Shown here: positions 44,739 to 52,726 of the stretch, piece after piece
Numbering within the stretch: position 1 is the first letter of the stretch
Layout: every line of letters begins with the position of its first letter
Assembly: GCA_902802265.1 (NCBI GenBank)
Contig: CADCLN010000022.1
Location: 18,509 to 82,508, forward strand
Reading direction: 5' to 3'
Source of the DNA: an uncultured Bacteroidales bacterium
GTDB taxonomy: Bacteria > Bacteroidota > Bacteroidia > Bacteroidales > Bacteroidaceae
Length of the DNA stretch: 64,000 nt
Made by a program: the position numbers and the translations under genes
The notes under the pieces: model-generated
Databases searched by the model: none
What the model was told of the DNA's origin: nothing
The model's input: the letters and a program-made list of their open reading frames with translations, nothing else

Positions 44739-45980
44739 TTATTTGACTTTAAAGTTATATTTAAAGATGTGTGCTGCTTCGGGCTTTTCCTTACTGTATG
44801 GATTGAAGGTGTAGGGTTTGTATTCGCCTTTGGGGTAACCTGTTACGACGAGGTATGCGGCTTTGGTGTCGGCAGGCAAAGTGAGTTTAGTGGTACCTTT
44901 CTGCTTGGTGAGGATTTCGCCGTAAGTGGCTCTCGCCTGGTGGTCTATTGCTACGAGACGGTAGGCGTAGCCATCTTCCTTACTTTCGCCAATGAATGTC
45001 ACCTTGACCACCTTCTTGTCCTTCGTGTCGAGCGGAATGACGTTGGCACCATACATTTGCAATGGCTTGTTGTTCAGAAACTCACCTGCATACTTTTTGT
45101 TCATTTCGTGCTTGCCAGGGAAGTCGAAGGTAAGCAGTCGGGCATAGCAGTCAACGATTTCTTTGGCAAAGTCTTCATTGCTCAGGTTGAACATTCTCAT
45201 GTAGGTGGAAGCAGGGTCTTCGCCCCGTTTGCCTTGACGGAACAGGTTGCCGATGACGGTCAGTCCATGCTTCATGCTCCAGTATTCCAGCACGTAGGGT
45301 GAGTGGTAGATGTTTTCGCCGTCAAGAAAGCGCAGGTTGGCATGGTCGATGAAGGCTTTCCAATGGTAATTTTCATCGGTAGGCCATTCGGGATTTACGT
45401 TGAAAAGCATCCATTGACTGGTCATTTCAAAAATGCCGCCACCGCCCCAGCTTTCGCCTTGTCCGTCGCACGAAATCATAGACTGGAACGAGTGTCCCAG
45501 TTCGTGAGCAATGCAGTTCAACTTTTTGTCCTGTACACGGTTGGGCGAAATCCACAAGGCACCAATCGTGCCGTCGTAGTCACCGCCGTATGCTGTACCT
45601 TCGAGTGAATAATTCAACATGACCATCATGCGGTAGCGGTCGGCATTCGAGCCTGGCTTGATGAACTGAAGGTCGTTTTTGTAGAAATTGTAAAAAGACT
45701 GGATGCGTGTGAGCAGATTGGGCAAATCCACTTTCATGTTATGCCCTTCCAGGTCGGGAGCCTTGCTCAGGTCATCGCCGAAAGGCTTTTCCCAGAAGAC
45801 AATAATGTCGTCGGTATAGGCACACCGCGCATAGCTCCACTTGGAGTCAGCTTTGGTGAAGTCATTGCTTTTTAAATCTTTGGGGATAAAGATTTCTTTC
45901 CCTGCCGGTTGTCCGTTAGCACAGAGATTGGCACAGAGGATACAGAGGGCACAGAGGATGTTTCGGGTAATCATAGTCAT
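44739..45980 (-). CDS. DUF6055-like secreted metalloprotease-like protein
   Basis: The frame opens at 46013, but the first residues read through an intergenic repeat; I place the start at 45980 (MTMITRNILCALC...), about 413 residues. The signal peptide contains the LCALC-ILCANLCANGQ core. The main domain (about 40-290) holds the zinc-protease motif AHELGHSFQ followed by a Gly-rich loop (GQGESWGGGGIFEMTSQW), as in gluzincin-like DUF6055 proteins. A C-terminal beta domain (about 310-410) may bind substrate. It is probably periplasmic or surface-bound, and the substrate may be a glycoprotein. That inference rests on its pairing with the GH97 gene. Confidence 0.78.
   Translation of the reverse strand: MTMITRNILCALCILCANLCANGQPAGKEIFIPKDLKSNDFTKADSKWSYARCAYTDDIIVFWEKPFGDDLSKAPDLEGHNMKVDLPNLLTRIQSFYNFYKNDLQFIKPGSNADRYRMMVMLNYSLEGTAYGGDYDGTIGALWISPNRVQDKKLNCIAHELGHSFQSMISCDGQGESWGGGGIFEMTSQWMLFNVNPEWPTDENYHWKAFIDHANLRFLDGENIYHSPYVLEYWSMKHGLTVIGNLFRQGKRGEDPASTYMRMFNLSNEDFAKEIVDCYARLLTFDFPGKHEMNKKYAGEFLNNKPLQMYGANVIPLDTKDKKVVKVTFIGESKEDGYAYRLVAIDHQARATYGEILTKQKGTTKLTLPADTKAAYLVVTGYPKGEYKPYTFNPYSKEKPEAAHIFKYNFKVK
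45919..45957. repeat. GGCACAGAGG repeat forming a signal-peptide core (copy 3)
   Basis: Copy 3 in the DUF6055 signal peptide. With copy 1 it also shares the flanking TGTCCGTT, which encodes the Ala-Asn-Gly-Gln end of the signal peptide. Confidence 0.75.
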
Positions 45981-45988
45981 AATTTTTA

Positions 45989-46049
45989 ATTTACCATTTA
46001 CCATATTCTTCATTCTTCATTCTTCATTTTACTTTACCATTTACCATTT
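45989..46049. repeat. ATTTACCATTTACCAT and TTCATTC repeats
   Basis: Two TTTACCATTTACCAT blocks flank three TTCATTC words, between the DUF6055 gene and prfA. This element supplies the spurious upstream start of the DUF6055 frame. Confidence 0.65.
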
Positions 46050-46127
46050 GTTTAAAAGGTTTGAGGGGAGTGCCATTGTGTGGCAGAAATTTTACAAGTC
46101 TTCACAAATCATCAATATCTTTTTCTT

Positions 46128-47228
46128 TTACAGCTCTGCTTCTTTGAGGCGTTCTGCATTTTCGGCTACGATGAGGTGGTCGATGCAGTCCTGGATGTCG
46201 CCATCCATGAAGGCGGCGAGATTGTAGATGGTGTAGTTGATGCGGTGGTCGGTGATGCGTCCTTGCGGGTAGTTGTAGGTACGAATCTTGGCAGATCGGT
46301 CACCTGTGGAAACCATTGTCTTGCGGCGTGATGCGATGTCGTCGATGTACTTTTGGTGTTCTTTGTCGTAGATGTATGTGCGCAGACGTGCCAAGGCGCG
46401 TTCCTTGTTCTTAGGCTGGTCGCGTGTTTCGGTACATTCCACGAGGATTTCCTCCGTTTCGCCAGTGTTGGGATTTTTCCACATATAGCGGGCACGCACT
46501 CCCGACTCCACTTTGTTCACGTTCTGTCCACCAGCACCCGAACTGCGGAAGGTGTCCCATTTGATTTCGCCTTCATTGATTTGTACGTCGAAGGGTTCGG
46601 CTTCGGGCAAGACTGCCACGGTAGCTGCAGAGGTGTGCACACGACCTTGTGTTTCGGTGACAGGTACACGTTGTACGCGATGTACTCCCGATTCATACTT
46701 CATGGTGCCATAGACGTTTTCACCTGTGATGTTTGCCACAATTTCCTTGTAGCCGCCACTGGCACCTTCTGAGAATGAAGAGACTGTGAGATGCCAGCCT
46801 TTCTGTTCGCAGTATTTTGAATACATACGGAACAGGTCGCCGGCAAAGAGTGCTGCTTCGTCGCCGCCTGTGCCGCCACGGATTTCCAGTGTCACATTCT
46901 TGCTGTCTTCAGGGTCGGCAGGGATGAGTAGCAGCTTGATGCTTTCTTCCAGCTGGGGCAGCAGTTTTTCATTTGTTGCCAGTTCTTCACGAGCCATTTC
47001 CTTCATGTCTGGGTCTTCTTCGGTGGCAAGCACTTCTTTGGCTTCTTCCACCCCCTTGAGGGCATTGATGTATTGCTGGCGTGCATGCATGATTTCTTCC
47101 AGGTTTTTGTATTCCTTGGTCAGTTGCACGTAGCGGCGTTGGTCGCCAATGACGTTGGGGTCAGTGATGAGGGTGCTGACTTCCTCAAATCGGGGCACAA
47201 GGCCCTCCAGCTTATCGAGTATTTCCAT
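46128..47228 (-). CDS. prfA: Peptide chain release factor 1
   Basis: The 366-residue factor ends translation at UAA and UAG. GGQ is at residues 233-235 and the stop-codon-reading tripeptide is Pro-Val-Thr (PVT, 189-191, in the PxT pattern of RF1). The GGTGGDEAALFAGDL block is typical. No programmed frameshift is present, so it is RF1 rather than RF2. It follows purM with a 32-bp gap. Confidence 0.96.
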   Translation of the reverse strand: MEILDKLEGLVPRFEEVSTLITDPNVIGDQRRYVQLTKEYKNLEEIMHARQQYINALKGVEEAKEVLATEEDPDMKEMAREELATNEKLLPQLEESIKLLLIPADPEDSKNVTLEIRGGTGGDEAALFAGDLFRMYSKYCEQKGWHLTVSSFSEGASGGYKEIVANITGENVYGTMKYESGVHRVQRVPVTETQGRVHTSAATVAVLPEAEPFDVQINEGEIKWDTFRSSGAGGQNVNKVESGVRARYMWKNPNTGETEEILVECTETRDQPKNKERALARLRTYIYDKEHQKYIDDIASRRKTMVSTGDRSAKIRTYNYPQGRITDHRINYTIYNLAAFMDGDIQDCIDHLIVAENAERLKEAEL

Positions 47229-47260
47229 TGCGGTTTTGTCTTTCTGGGTATTCTGAACGA

Positions 47261-48430
47261 TTAATAATGAAATTCGCCAAATTCGGAGCGGATGGTGAGT
47301 GATTTCTTGCCTTCTTCGATATGGCCAACAATCTGTGCGTCAATGTTGAAGGATCGGCTAATGTCGATAACTTGCTGGGCACGTTCTGCAGAAAGATAGA
47401 CTTCGAGGCGATGTCCCATATTGAAGACTTTGTACATTTCTGCCCAGTCAGTTTGGCTTTCCTGCTGAATGGCACGGAAGAGTGGCGGCACGGGGAAGAG
47501 GTTGTCTTTGATGACACGGCAGTCAGTGCCAACAAAGTGCAGCACTTTGGTCTGTGCACCGCCAGTACAGTGTACCATGCCGTGAATGTCGGGACGCATT
47601 TCGTCCAGCAGCCGTTTGACGACAGGAGCGTATGTGCGAGTAGGGGAGAGTACCAGTTTACCGGCACAGACAGGAGCACCCTCCACGGGGTCGGTCAATT
47701 TGTAAGAACCTGAATAGACCAGTTCTTCGGGTACTGCTTTGTCGTAAGATTCGGGATAACGTTCTGCCAGATATTTGCTGAAGACATCGTGACGGGCAGA
47801 AGTCAGTCCGTTGCTGCCCATACCACCGTTGTACTGCTTTTCGTAAGTGGCTTGTCCACAGGAAGAAAGTCCTACGATGACATCACCTGGACGAATGTTT
47901 GCATTGTCAATCACGTCACAACGTTTCATGCGGCAAGTGACGGTGCTATCGACAATGATGGTGCGAACCAAGTCGCCCACGTCGGCAGTTTCGCCGCCAG
48001 TGGCGTAGATGCCGATGCCCATGTCGCGGAGTTCTTGCAAAAGTTCGTCTGTTCCGTTGATGATGGCAGAAATGACTTCGCCAGGGATGAGCATCTTGTT
48101 GCGTCCGATGGTACTGCTGACGAGGATGTTATCTACAGCCCCCACGCAGAGCAGGTCGTCGGTGTTCATGATGAGTGCATCCTGTGCAATGCCTTTCCAT
48201 ACGGAGAGGTCGCCCGTCTCCTTCCAATACATATAGGCAAGTGACGATTTTGTGCCGGCTCCGTCGGCGTGCATGATGTTGCAATAGTCAGGGTCTCCAC
48301 CCAGAATGTCGGGTATGATTTTGCAGAAAGCCTGTGGAAAAATGCCCTTGTCGATGTTTTTAATGGCATTGTGCACATCTTCTTTGGCTGCCGACACGCC
48401 GCGCATCATATAGCGTTGCTTATTGTCCAT
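47261..48430 (-). CDS. purM: Phosphoribosylformylglycinamidine cyclo-ligase (PurM)
   Basis: The 389-residue enzyme makes aminoimidazole ribotide from FGAM and ATP. It is longer than E. coli PurM (345) but of the usual Bacteroidetes length. Typical features are AAKEDVHNAIKNIDKG, MHADGAGTKSSLAYMYW, MNTDDLLCVGA, the Gly-rich GGETADVGD and the late HCTGGAQTKVLHF. The C-terminus is a PurM-like domain ending HIEEGKKSLTIRSEFGEFHY. It is transcribed away from lpxD from a shared AT-rich gap with a -7-like TACCTTTG at 48502-48509. purM and prfA are adjacent on the same strand and probably form one transcript. Confidence 0.93.
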   Translation of the reverse strand: MDNKQRYMMRGVSAAKEDVHNAIKNIDKGIFPQAFCKIIPDILGGDPDYCNIMHADGAGTKSSLAYMYWKETGDLSVWKGIAQDALIMNTDDLLCVGAVDNILVSSTIGRNKMLIPGEVISAIINGTDELLQELRDMGIGIYATGGETADVGDLVRTIIVDSTVTCRMKRCDVIDNANIRPGDVIVGLSSCGQATYEKQYNGGMGSNGLTSARHDVFSKYLAERYPESYDKAVPEELVYSGSYKLTDPVEGAPVCAGKLVLSPTRTYAPVVKRLLDEMRPDIHGMVHCTGGAQTKVLHFVGTDCRVIKDNLFPVPPLFRAIQQESQTDWAEMYKVFNMGHRLEVYLSAERAQQVIDISRSFNIDAQIVGHIEEGKKSLTIRSEFGEFHY

Positions 48431-48501
48431 GTTTTTTTGTTTTTTTAGTTTTGCAGTATCTTTTTATGCATTAAAAAGTCGCAATGTTAGAAAAATTGCT
48501 G

Positions 48502-48509
48502 CAAAGGTA
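48502..48509 (-). promoter_or_regulatory. Candidate -7 element for purM-prfA
   Basis: The minus strand reads TACCTTTG followed by CAGC, an exact TAnnTTTG match. There is no clear -33. The leader would be about 65 nt. Confidence 0.45.
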
Positions 48510-48553
48510 AGGATTTTTAATTAATAAGTTGTGCCCATGTGAAAAATCTTTAC

Positions 48554-48561
48554 TAAATTTG
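48554..48561 (+). promoter_or_regulatory. Candidate -7 element for the lpx operon
   Basis: TAAATTTG followed by CG matches TAnnTTTG. A weak TTG at 48529-48531 may be the -33. The leader before lpxD is about 15 nt. Confidence 0.5.
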
Positions 48562-48583
48562 CGCCTAAAATACAAAGAAAACG

Positions 48584-49621
48584 ATGGTTTTTACCGCAGA
48601 ACAAATAGCAGGATTCACTGGAGGAACAGTGGAAGGTGACAAAAATGCCCAAGTAACAACATTTGCTAAAATAGAAGAAGGCAAGCCAGGTGCATTGTCG
48701 TTCTTGGCAAATCTCCAGTACGAATCTTATCTTTACGAGACTCATTCAAGCATTGTGCTTGTCAATAAAGATTTCACCCCTAAGCGTCCTGTATCTGCTA
48801 CGCTGATCAGGGTGGACAACGCTTACGAAAGTATTGCAAAACTGATGCAGCTGTATCAGTCCATGCAGCAGAAGCGTACAGGAATTGACCCCCTGGCATA
48901 CGTGGCCCCGACAGCCAAGATTGGAAAAGATGTCTTTTTGGCTCCGTTCTCAGCTGTGGGTGATGGTGCAGAAATTGGCGATGGTGCCCAGTTGCATCCT
49001 CATGCCACAGTGGGTGCCCGTGCAAAGGTGGGGCAAAACACAATCATGTATTCCAATTCGGTTGTTTATCACGACTGTGTGGTAGGCAACCATTGCATTC
49101 TTCATGCAGGCAGTGTCGTTGGTGCCGACGGCTTCGGCTTTGCTCCCACAGCTCAGGGCTACGAAAAGATTCCTCAGCTGGGCAATGTTGTCATCGAAGA
49201 CAATGTGGAAATCGGTGCAAACACCTGTGTGGACCGTTCCACGATGGGCAGCACCCGAGTAAAGAAAGGTGTGAAACTGGATAACCTTGTGCAGATTGCT
49301 CACAACTGTGAAGTGGGTCAGCACACAGTCATGTCGGCACAGGTAGGCGTGGCAGGCAGCACGAAGATAGGCGAGTGGTGCGTGTTTGGTGGTCAAGTAG
49401 GCATCACCGGACACTACCAGGTGGGCGACCATGTACAGGTAGGAGCACAGAGTGGTATTGCCGGTGGCAACTTGGCACGCAAAGGCCATTGCACCCTGAT
49501 GGGCAGTCCTGCCATTGATGCCAAAAAGTGGCAGCGCAACATTGCTGTTGTGAATAACCTTGCAGCCTTGCAACAGGAAATCACAGAACTAAAGAAGCAG
49601 ATAGCAGAACTCAAGAAATGA
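48584..49621 (+). CDS. lpxD: UDP-3-O-acylglucosamine N-acyltransferase
   Basis: The 345-residue enzyme adds the second acyl chain in lipid A synthesis. The N-terminal domain (about 1-100) is followed by a left-handed beta-helix of hexapeptide repeats (about 105-300), with [20 protein letters not shown], the catalytic His near [12 protein letters not shown], and GAQSGIAGG. The C-terminal helix ([20 protein letters not shown]) is a coiled coil. It is the first gene of the lpxD-lpxC-lpxA-miaA-PBP group, and its stop overlaps lpxC by 4 bp. Confidence 0.96.
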   Translation: MVFTAEQIAGFTGGTVEGDKNAQVTTFAKIEEGKPGALSFLANLQYESYLYETHSSIVLVNKDFTPKRPVSATLIRVDNAYESIAKLMQLYQSMQQKRTGIDPLAYVAPTAKIGKDVFLAPFSAVGDGAEIGDGAQLHPHATVGARAKVGQNTIMYSNSVVYHDCVVGNHCILHAGSVVGADGFGFAPTAQGYEKIPQLGNVVIEDNVEIGANTCVDRSTMGSTRVKKGVKLDNLVQIAHNCEVGQHTVMSAQVGVAGSTKIGEWCVFGGQVGITGHYQVGDHVQVGAQSGIAGGNLARKGHCTLMGSPAIDAKKWQRNIAVVNNLAALQQEITELKKQIAELKK

Positions 49622-50523
49622 TGAAAAAACAACATACATTGAAGCAGTCGTTCACCCTTTCGAGCAAAGGGCTTCACACGGGGCTTCACATTACGGCTAC
49701 ATTCTGTCCGGCTCCAGTTGGTCACGGCTTGAAGATTCAGCGTGTAGATTTGGAGAATCACCCTACGCTGGATTGTGATGCAAGACTTGTGGGCGAAACC
49801 CAGAGAGGTACGGTGCTTGTCAGTGAAAACATGAAAATCAGTACGATTGAACACGCCATGGCAGCCCTGCTTGCTGCGGGTGTGGACAACTGTCTGGTGC
49901 AACTCGATGGCCCCGAAATGCCCATCATGGACGGCAGTGCCTACTACTGGACCAAAGCCATCAGTCAGGTCGGGATTGTAGAACAAGATGCAGCACGCGA
50001 TTACTTCAAAATCGACAAAACCATCGAAGTGGAAGGTCAGCATGGTGAACGAATGAAGATAGAACCTGCCGACCATTTCTGTATTGAAGTGACAACCGAC
50101 TTCGGTTCCAGCATCCTGGGCAGACAGACAGCCGTACTCGACAACCTGGCAGACTTTCCAGCCGAAGTTTCCTCTGCACGCACCTTCGTTTTTGTGCGCG
50201 AGATAGAGCCACTCCTGCAGATGGGCTTGATTAAAGGTGGTGACTTGGGCAACGCCATTGTCATCTATGAAGTGGAGCTGAGTCAGGAACGTTTCGATGC
50301 CCTCACCGACAAACTGGGCGTAAGCCACATGGATGCCAAACAGCTGGGCTACCTCAACCCAAAACCCCTTACTTGGGAGAACGAAACCACCCGTCACAAA
50401 CTGCTCGACGTGCTTGGCGACCTGGCTCTCGTGGGGCGTCCGCTGATAGGAAAAGTGACAGCCTACAAACCTGGCCACGCTATTAATAATATGTTCGCAC
50501 GAGCAATAATGCAGTGCATCTAA
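49618..50523 (+). CDS. lpxC: UDP-3-O-acyl-N-acetylglucosamine deacetylase, stand-alone (no FabZ domain)
   Basis: The 301-residue zinc enzyme performs the committed step of lipid A synthesis. The key residues align with E. coli LpxC: E78/H79 in STIEHAM, H260 and D264 in [10 protein letters not shown], and H287 in KPGHAINN. In most Bacteroidetes lpxC is fused to fabZ in one protein of about 460 residues. Here the frame stops at residue 301 and lpxA starts only 18 bp later, so the dehydratase half is absent. No fabZ gene appears elsewhere in the window. The start overlaps lpxD by 4 bp, with a second ATG directly after. Confidence 0.94.
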   Translation: MMKKQHTLKQSFTLSSKGLHTGLHITATFCPAPVGHGLKIQRVDLENHPTLDCDARLVGETQRGTVLVSENMKISTIEHAMAALLAAGVDNCLVQLDGPEMPIMDGSAYYWTKAISQVGIVEQDAARDYFKIDKTIEVEGQHGERMKIEPADHFCIEVTTDFGSSILGRQTAVLDNLADFPAEVSSARTFVFVREIEPLLQMGLIKGGDLGNAIVIYEVELSQERFDALTDKLGVSHMDAKQLGYLNPKPLTWENETTRHKLLDVLGDLALVGRPLIGKVTAYKPGHAINNMFARAIMQCI

Positions 50524-50541
50524 ACCCCTTTTTTTGACGAT

Positions 50542-51315
50542 ATGGCAAAAATTAGTCCCTTGGCATTTATTGACCCTGAAGCACAGATTGGCGAAAACTG
50601 CGAAATTGGTCCCTTCTGCTTCATCGACAAAAATGTAGTGATTGGCGATAACAACATATTGATGAACTCCGTCACCCTGCTCAGCGGCACACGCTTGGGT
50701 AGTGGCAACACCCTGTTCCCAGGAGCAGTCATCGGAGCCATTCCGCAGGATTTGAAATTCCGTGGCGAAGAAACCGTCGTGGAAATCGGAGACAACAACC
50801 GCATCCGTGAGAACGTCACCATCCACCGTGGCACAGCCAGCAAGGGGCGCACCCTTGTTGGGTCGAACAACCTGATCATGGAAAATGCCCACATAGCCCA
50901 CGACTGCGTGTTTGGCAACGGCATCATTATGGGCAATTCCACAAAACTGGCAGGCGAAGTCACCATCGACGACAACGCCATCATCAGTGCCGTCGTTCTG
51001 GTCCACCAGTTCTGTCGCATCGGTGGCTACACCATGGTGCAAGGCGGATGCCGCACCAGCAAAGACATTCCCCCCTTCATCATGGCAGGCCGCGAACCCA
51101 TCTGCTATGCCGGACTGAACATTGTGGGCTTGCGTCGCCGAGGCTTCGAAAGCTCACTCGTTGACAACATCCACCACGCCTACCGCCTCATATACAGCTG
51201 CAACCTCACAGTGGCAGAAGCCGTTGACCAAATCAAGGCCGAAGTCCCCATGAGCAAAGAAATAGAATACATCATCGACTTCGTTTCAAAATCAAGTCGA
51301 GGCATCATCCGATAA
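50542..51315 (+). CDS. lpxA: UDP-N-acetylglucosamine acyltransferase
   Basis: The 257-residue enzyme catalyses the first step of lipid A synthesis. The hexapeptide beta-helix is evident (IGDNNILMNSVTLLSG, IGDNNRIRENVTIHRGT) with the catalytic His in ENAHIAHDCVFGN (about residue 119) and GGCRTSKDIPPFI. The C-terminal helices end SSRGIIR. It starts 18 bp after the lpxC stop. Confidence 0.96.
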   Translation: MAKISPLAFIDPEAQIGENCEIGPFCFIDKNVVIGDNNILMNSVTLLSGTRLGSGNTLFPGAVIGAIPQDLKFRGEETVVEIGDNNRIRENVTIHRGTASKGRTLVGSNNLIMENAHIAHDCVFGNGIIMGNSTKLAGEVTIDDNAIISAVVLVHQFCRIGGYTMVQGGCRTSKDIPPFIMAGREPICYAGLNIVGLRRRGFESSLVDNIHHAYRLIYSCNLTVAEAVDQIKAEVPMSKEIEYIIDFVSKSSRGIIR

Positions 51316-51339
51316 CCTTCAAACTCTAAACCGCAACCT

Positions 51340-51879
51340 ATGATATATAAATTCACCATCATCTCAGACGAAGTGGAAGACTTCATGCGAGAAATCAAAA
51401 TCGACTCAAGTGCCAAATTCCTGGAACTTCACCAGCTCATACTCCAGTCATGCGGCTACAAAGACGACCAGATGACCAGCTTCATCATCTGTGAAAACGG
51501 ATGGGAAAAAGGGCAGGAAATCACACTCGAAGAAATGGACACTAGTTCCGATGTCGATTCATACACCATGGCAGATACCGAACTCACCGAATTTCTGGAA
51601 GACGAAAAACAGCACCTGCTCTACATCTTCGACCCTCTGGCAGACCGTGTCTTCTTCATCGAACTGAGCAGCATCAAGCCAGGTTCGATGCAGCAAGGAA
51701 AGGTCACACGCGCTCAGGGTGAACCACCCCAGCAGACACTCGATTTCGACGAAATCCTTGCACGCAACCCCATCGCCACCAACGACGATATCATGGACGA
51801 CGACGAACTCTTCGGCGAAGACGTCGATATGGAAGACATAGACATAGAAGGATTGGAAATCAGTGACGGCGAATTCTAA
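51340..51879 (+). CDS. PRiA4-ORF3-like protein
   Basis: The 179-residue protein resembles the plasmid pRiA4b ORF-3-like family: MIYKFTIISDEVEDFMREIKI, then LELHQLILQSCGYKDDQMTSFI, and a cysteine-poor core with TFDP-type beta strands (LLYIFDPLADRVFFIELSSI). The last 45 residues are almost entirely acidic (NDDIMDDDELFGEDVD), which would repel nucleic acid or contact basic partners. It lies between lpxA (24 bp) and miaA (17-bp overlap). The function is unknown. The family is common next to miaA in this phylum, to my knowledge. Confidence 0.75.
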   Translation: MIYKFTIISDEVEDFMREIKIDSSAKFLELHQLILQSCGYKDDQMTSFIICENGWEKGQEITLEEMDTSSDVDSYTMADTELTEFLEDEKQHLLYIFDPLADRVFFIELSSIKPGSMQQGKVTRAQGEPPQQTLDFDEILARNPIATNDDIMDDDELFGEDVDMEDIDIEGLEISDGEF

Positions 51880-52726
51880 GCTCATCGTAATCCTTGGTCC
51901 CACGGGCGTAGGCAAAACCCAATACGCCCTGTCGCTTGCCGAGCACTACGGCTGTCCCATTATCAATGCAGACTCCCGTCAGATTTACAGAGACATAGCG
52001 ATTGGTACGGCAGCCCCCACAGCGGCAGAACTTGCCCGCGTGAAACACTACTTCGTCCACACCCTGCCGCTCGACCAATACTACAGCGCAGCCCAGTTCG
52101 AATCCGACGTCCTCCGTCTGCTCCACACACTCTTTCCCGTTCATCCCGTGGTCGTCATGAGTGGAGGCTCCATGATGTACATCGACGCCGTGACCAAAGG
52201 CATCGACGACATCCCCACCATCGAAGCCGCCGTCCGCGACGAACTGCAAAAACGCTTTCTCGCAGAAGGCATCACCCCCTTGCAGCAGGAACTCCGACTG
52301 CTCGACCCCGCTTACTATGCCGAAGTAGATCAGAAAAACCATAAGCGCATCATTCATGCATTGGAAATCTGCTACCAGACGGGGCGACCCTATTCCTCCT
52401 TTCGGCAGAATACCCACAAACCCCGCCCCTTCCAGATAGAGAAAATCGGTTTGCGGCGCAGTCGAGAAGACCTCTTCAGCCGCATCAACCAGCGTGTTGA
52501 CCACATGATGCAACAGGGATTTCTTGAAGAAGCCCGTCGCGTCTATCCTCAGCGACACCTCAACTCCCTCAACACCGTGGGCTACAAAGAACTCTTCAAG
52601 GTGATCAGTGGCGAATGGGAATTGCCCATGGCGGTAGAACGAATCAAGAAGAACACCCGCGTCTATGCCAAGAAACAGATGCTCTGGTTCAGCAAAGACC
52701 CCGAAATCAAATGGATTGACCTATGA
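51863..52726 (+). CDS. miaA: tRNA dimethylallyltransferase
   Basis: The 287-residue enzyme transfers a dimethylallyl group to A37 of tRNAs reading UNN codons. The P-loop is GPTGVGKTQYAL (about residues 12-23), followed by NADSRQIYRDIAIGTA and HKRIIHALEICYQTGRPYS. It overlaps the upstream acidic protein by 17 bp and the PBP gene by 4 bp (ATGA). Confidence 0.95.
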   Translation: MTANSKLIVILGPTGVGKTQYALSLAEHYGCPIINADSRQIYRDIAIGTAAPTAAELARVKHYFVHTLPLDQYYSAAQFESDVLRLLHTLFPVHPVVVMSGGSMMYIDAVTKGIDDIPTIEAAVRDELQKRFLAEGITPLQQELRLLDPAYYAEVDQKNHKRIIHALEICYQTGRPYSSFRQNTHKPRPFQIEKIGLRRSREDLFSRINQRVDHMMQQGFLEEARRVYPQRHLNSLNTVGYKELFKVISGEWELPMAVERIKKNTRVYAKKQMLWFSKDPEIKWIDL

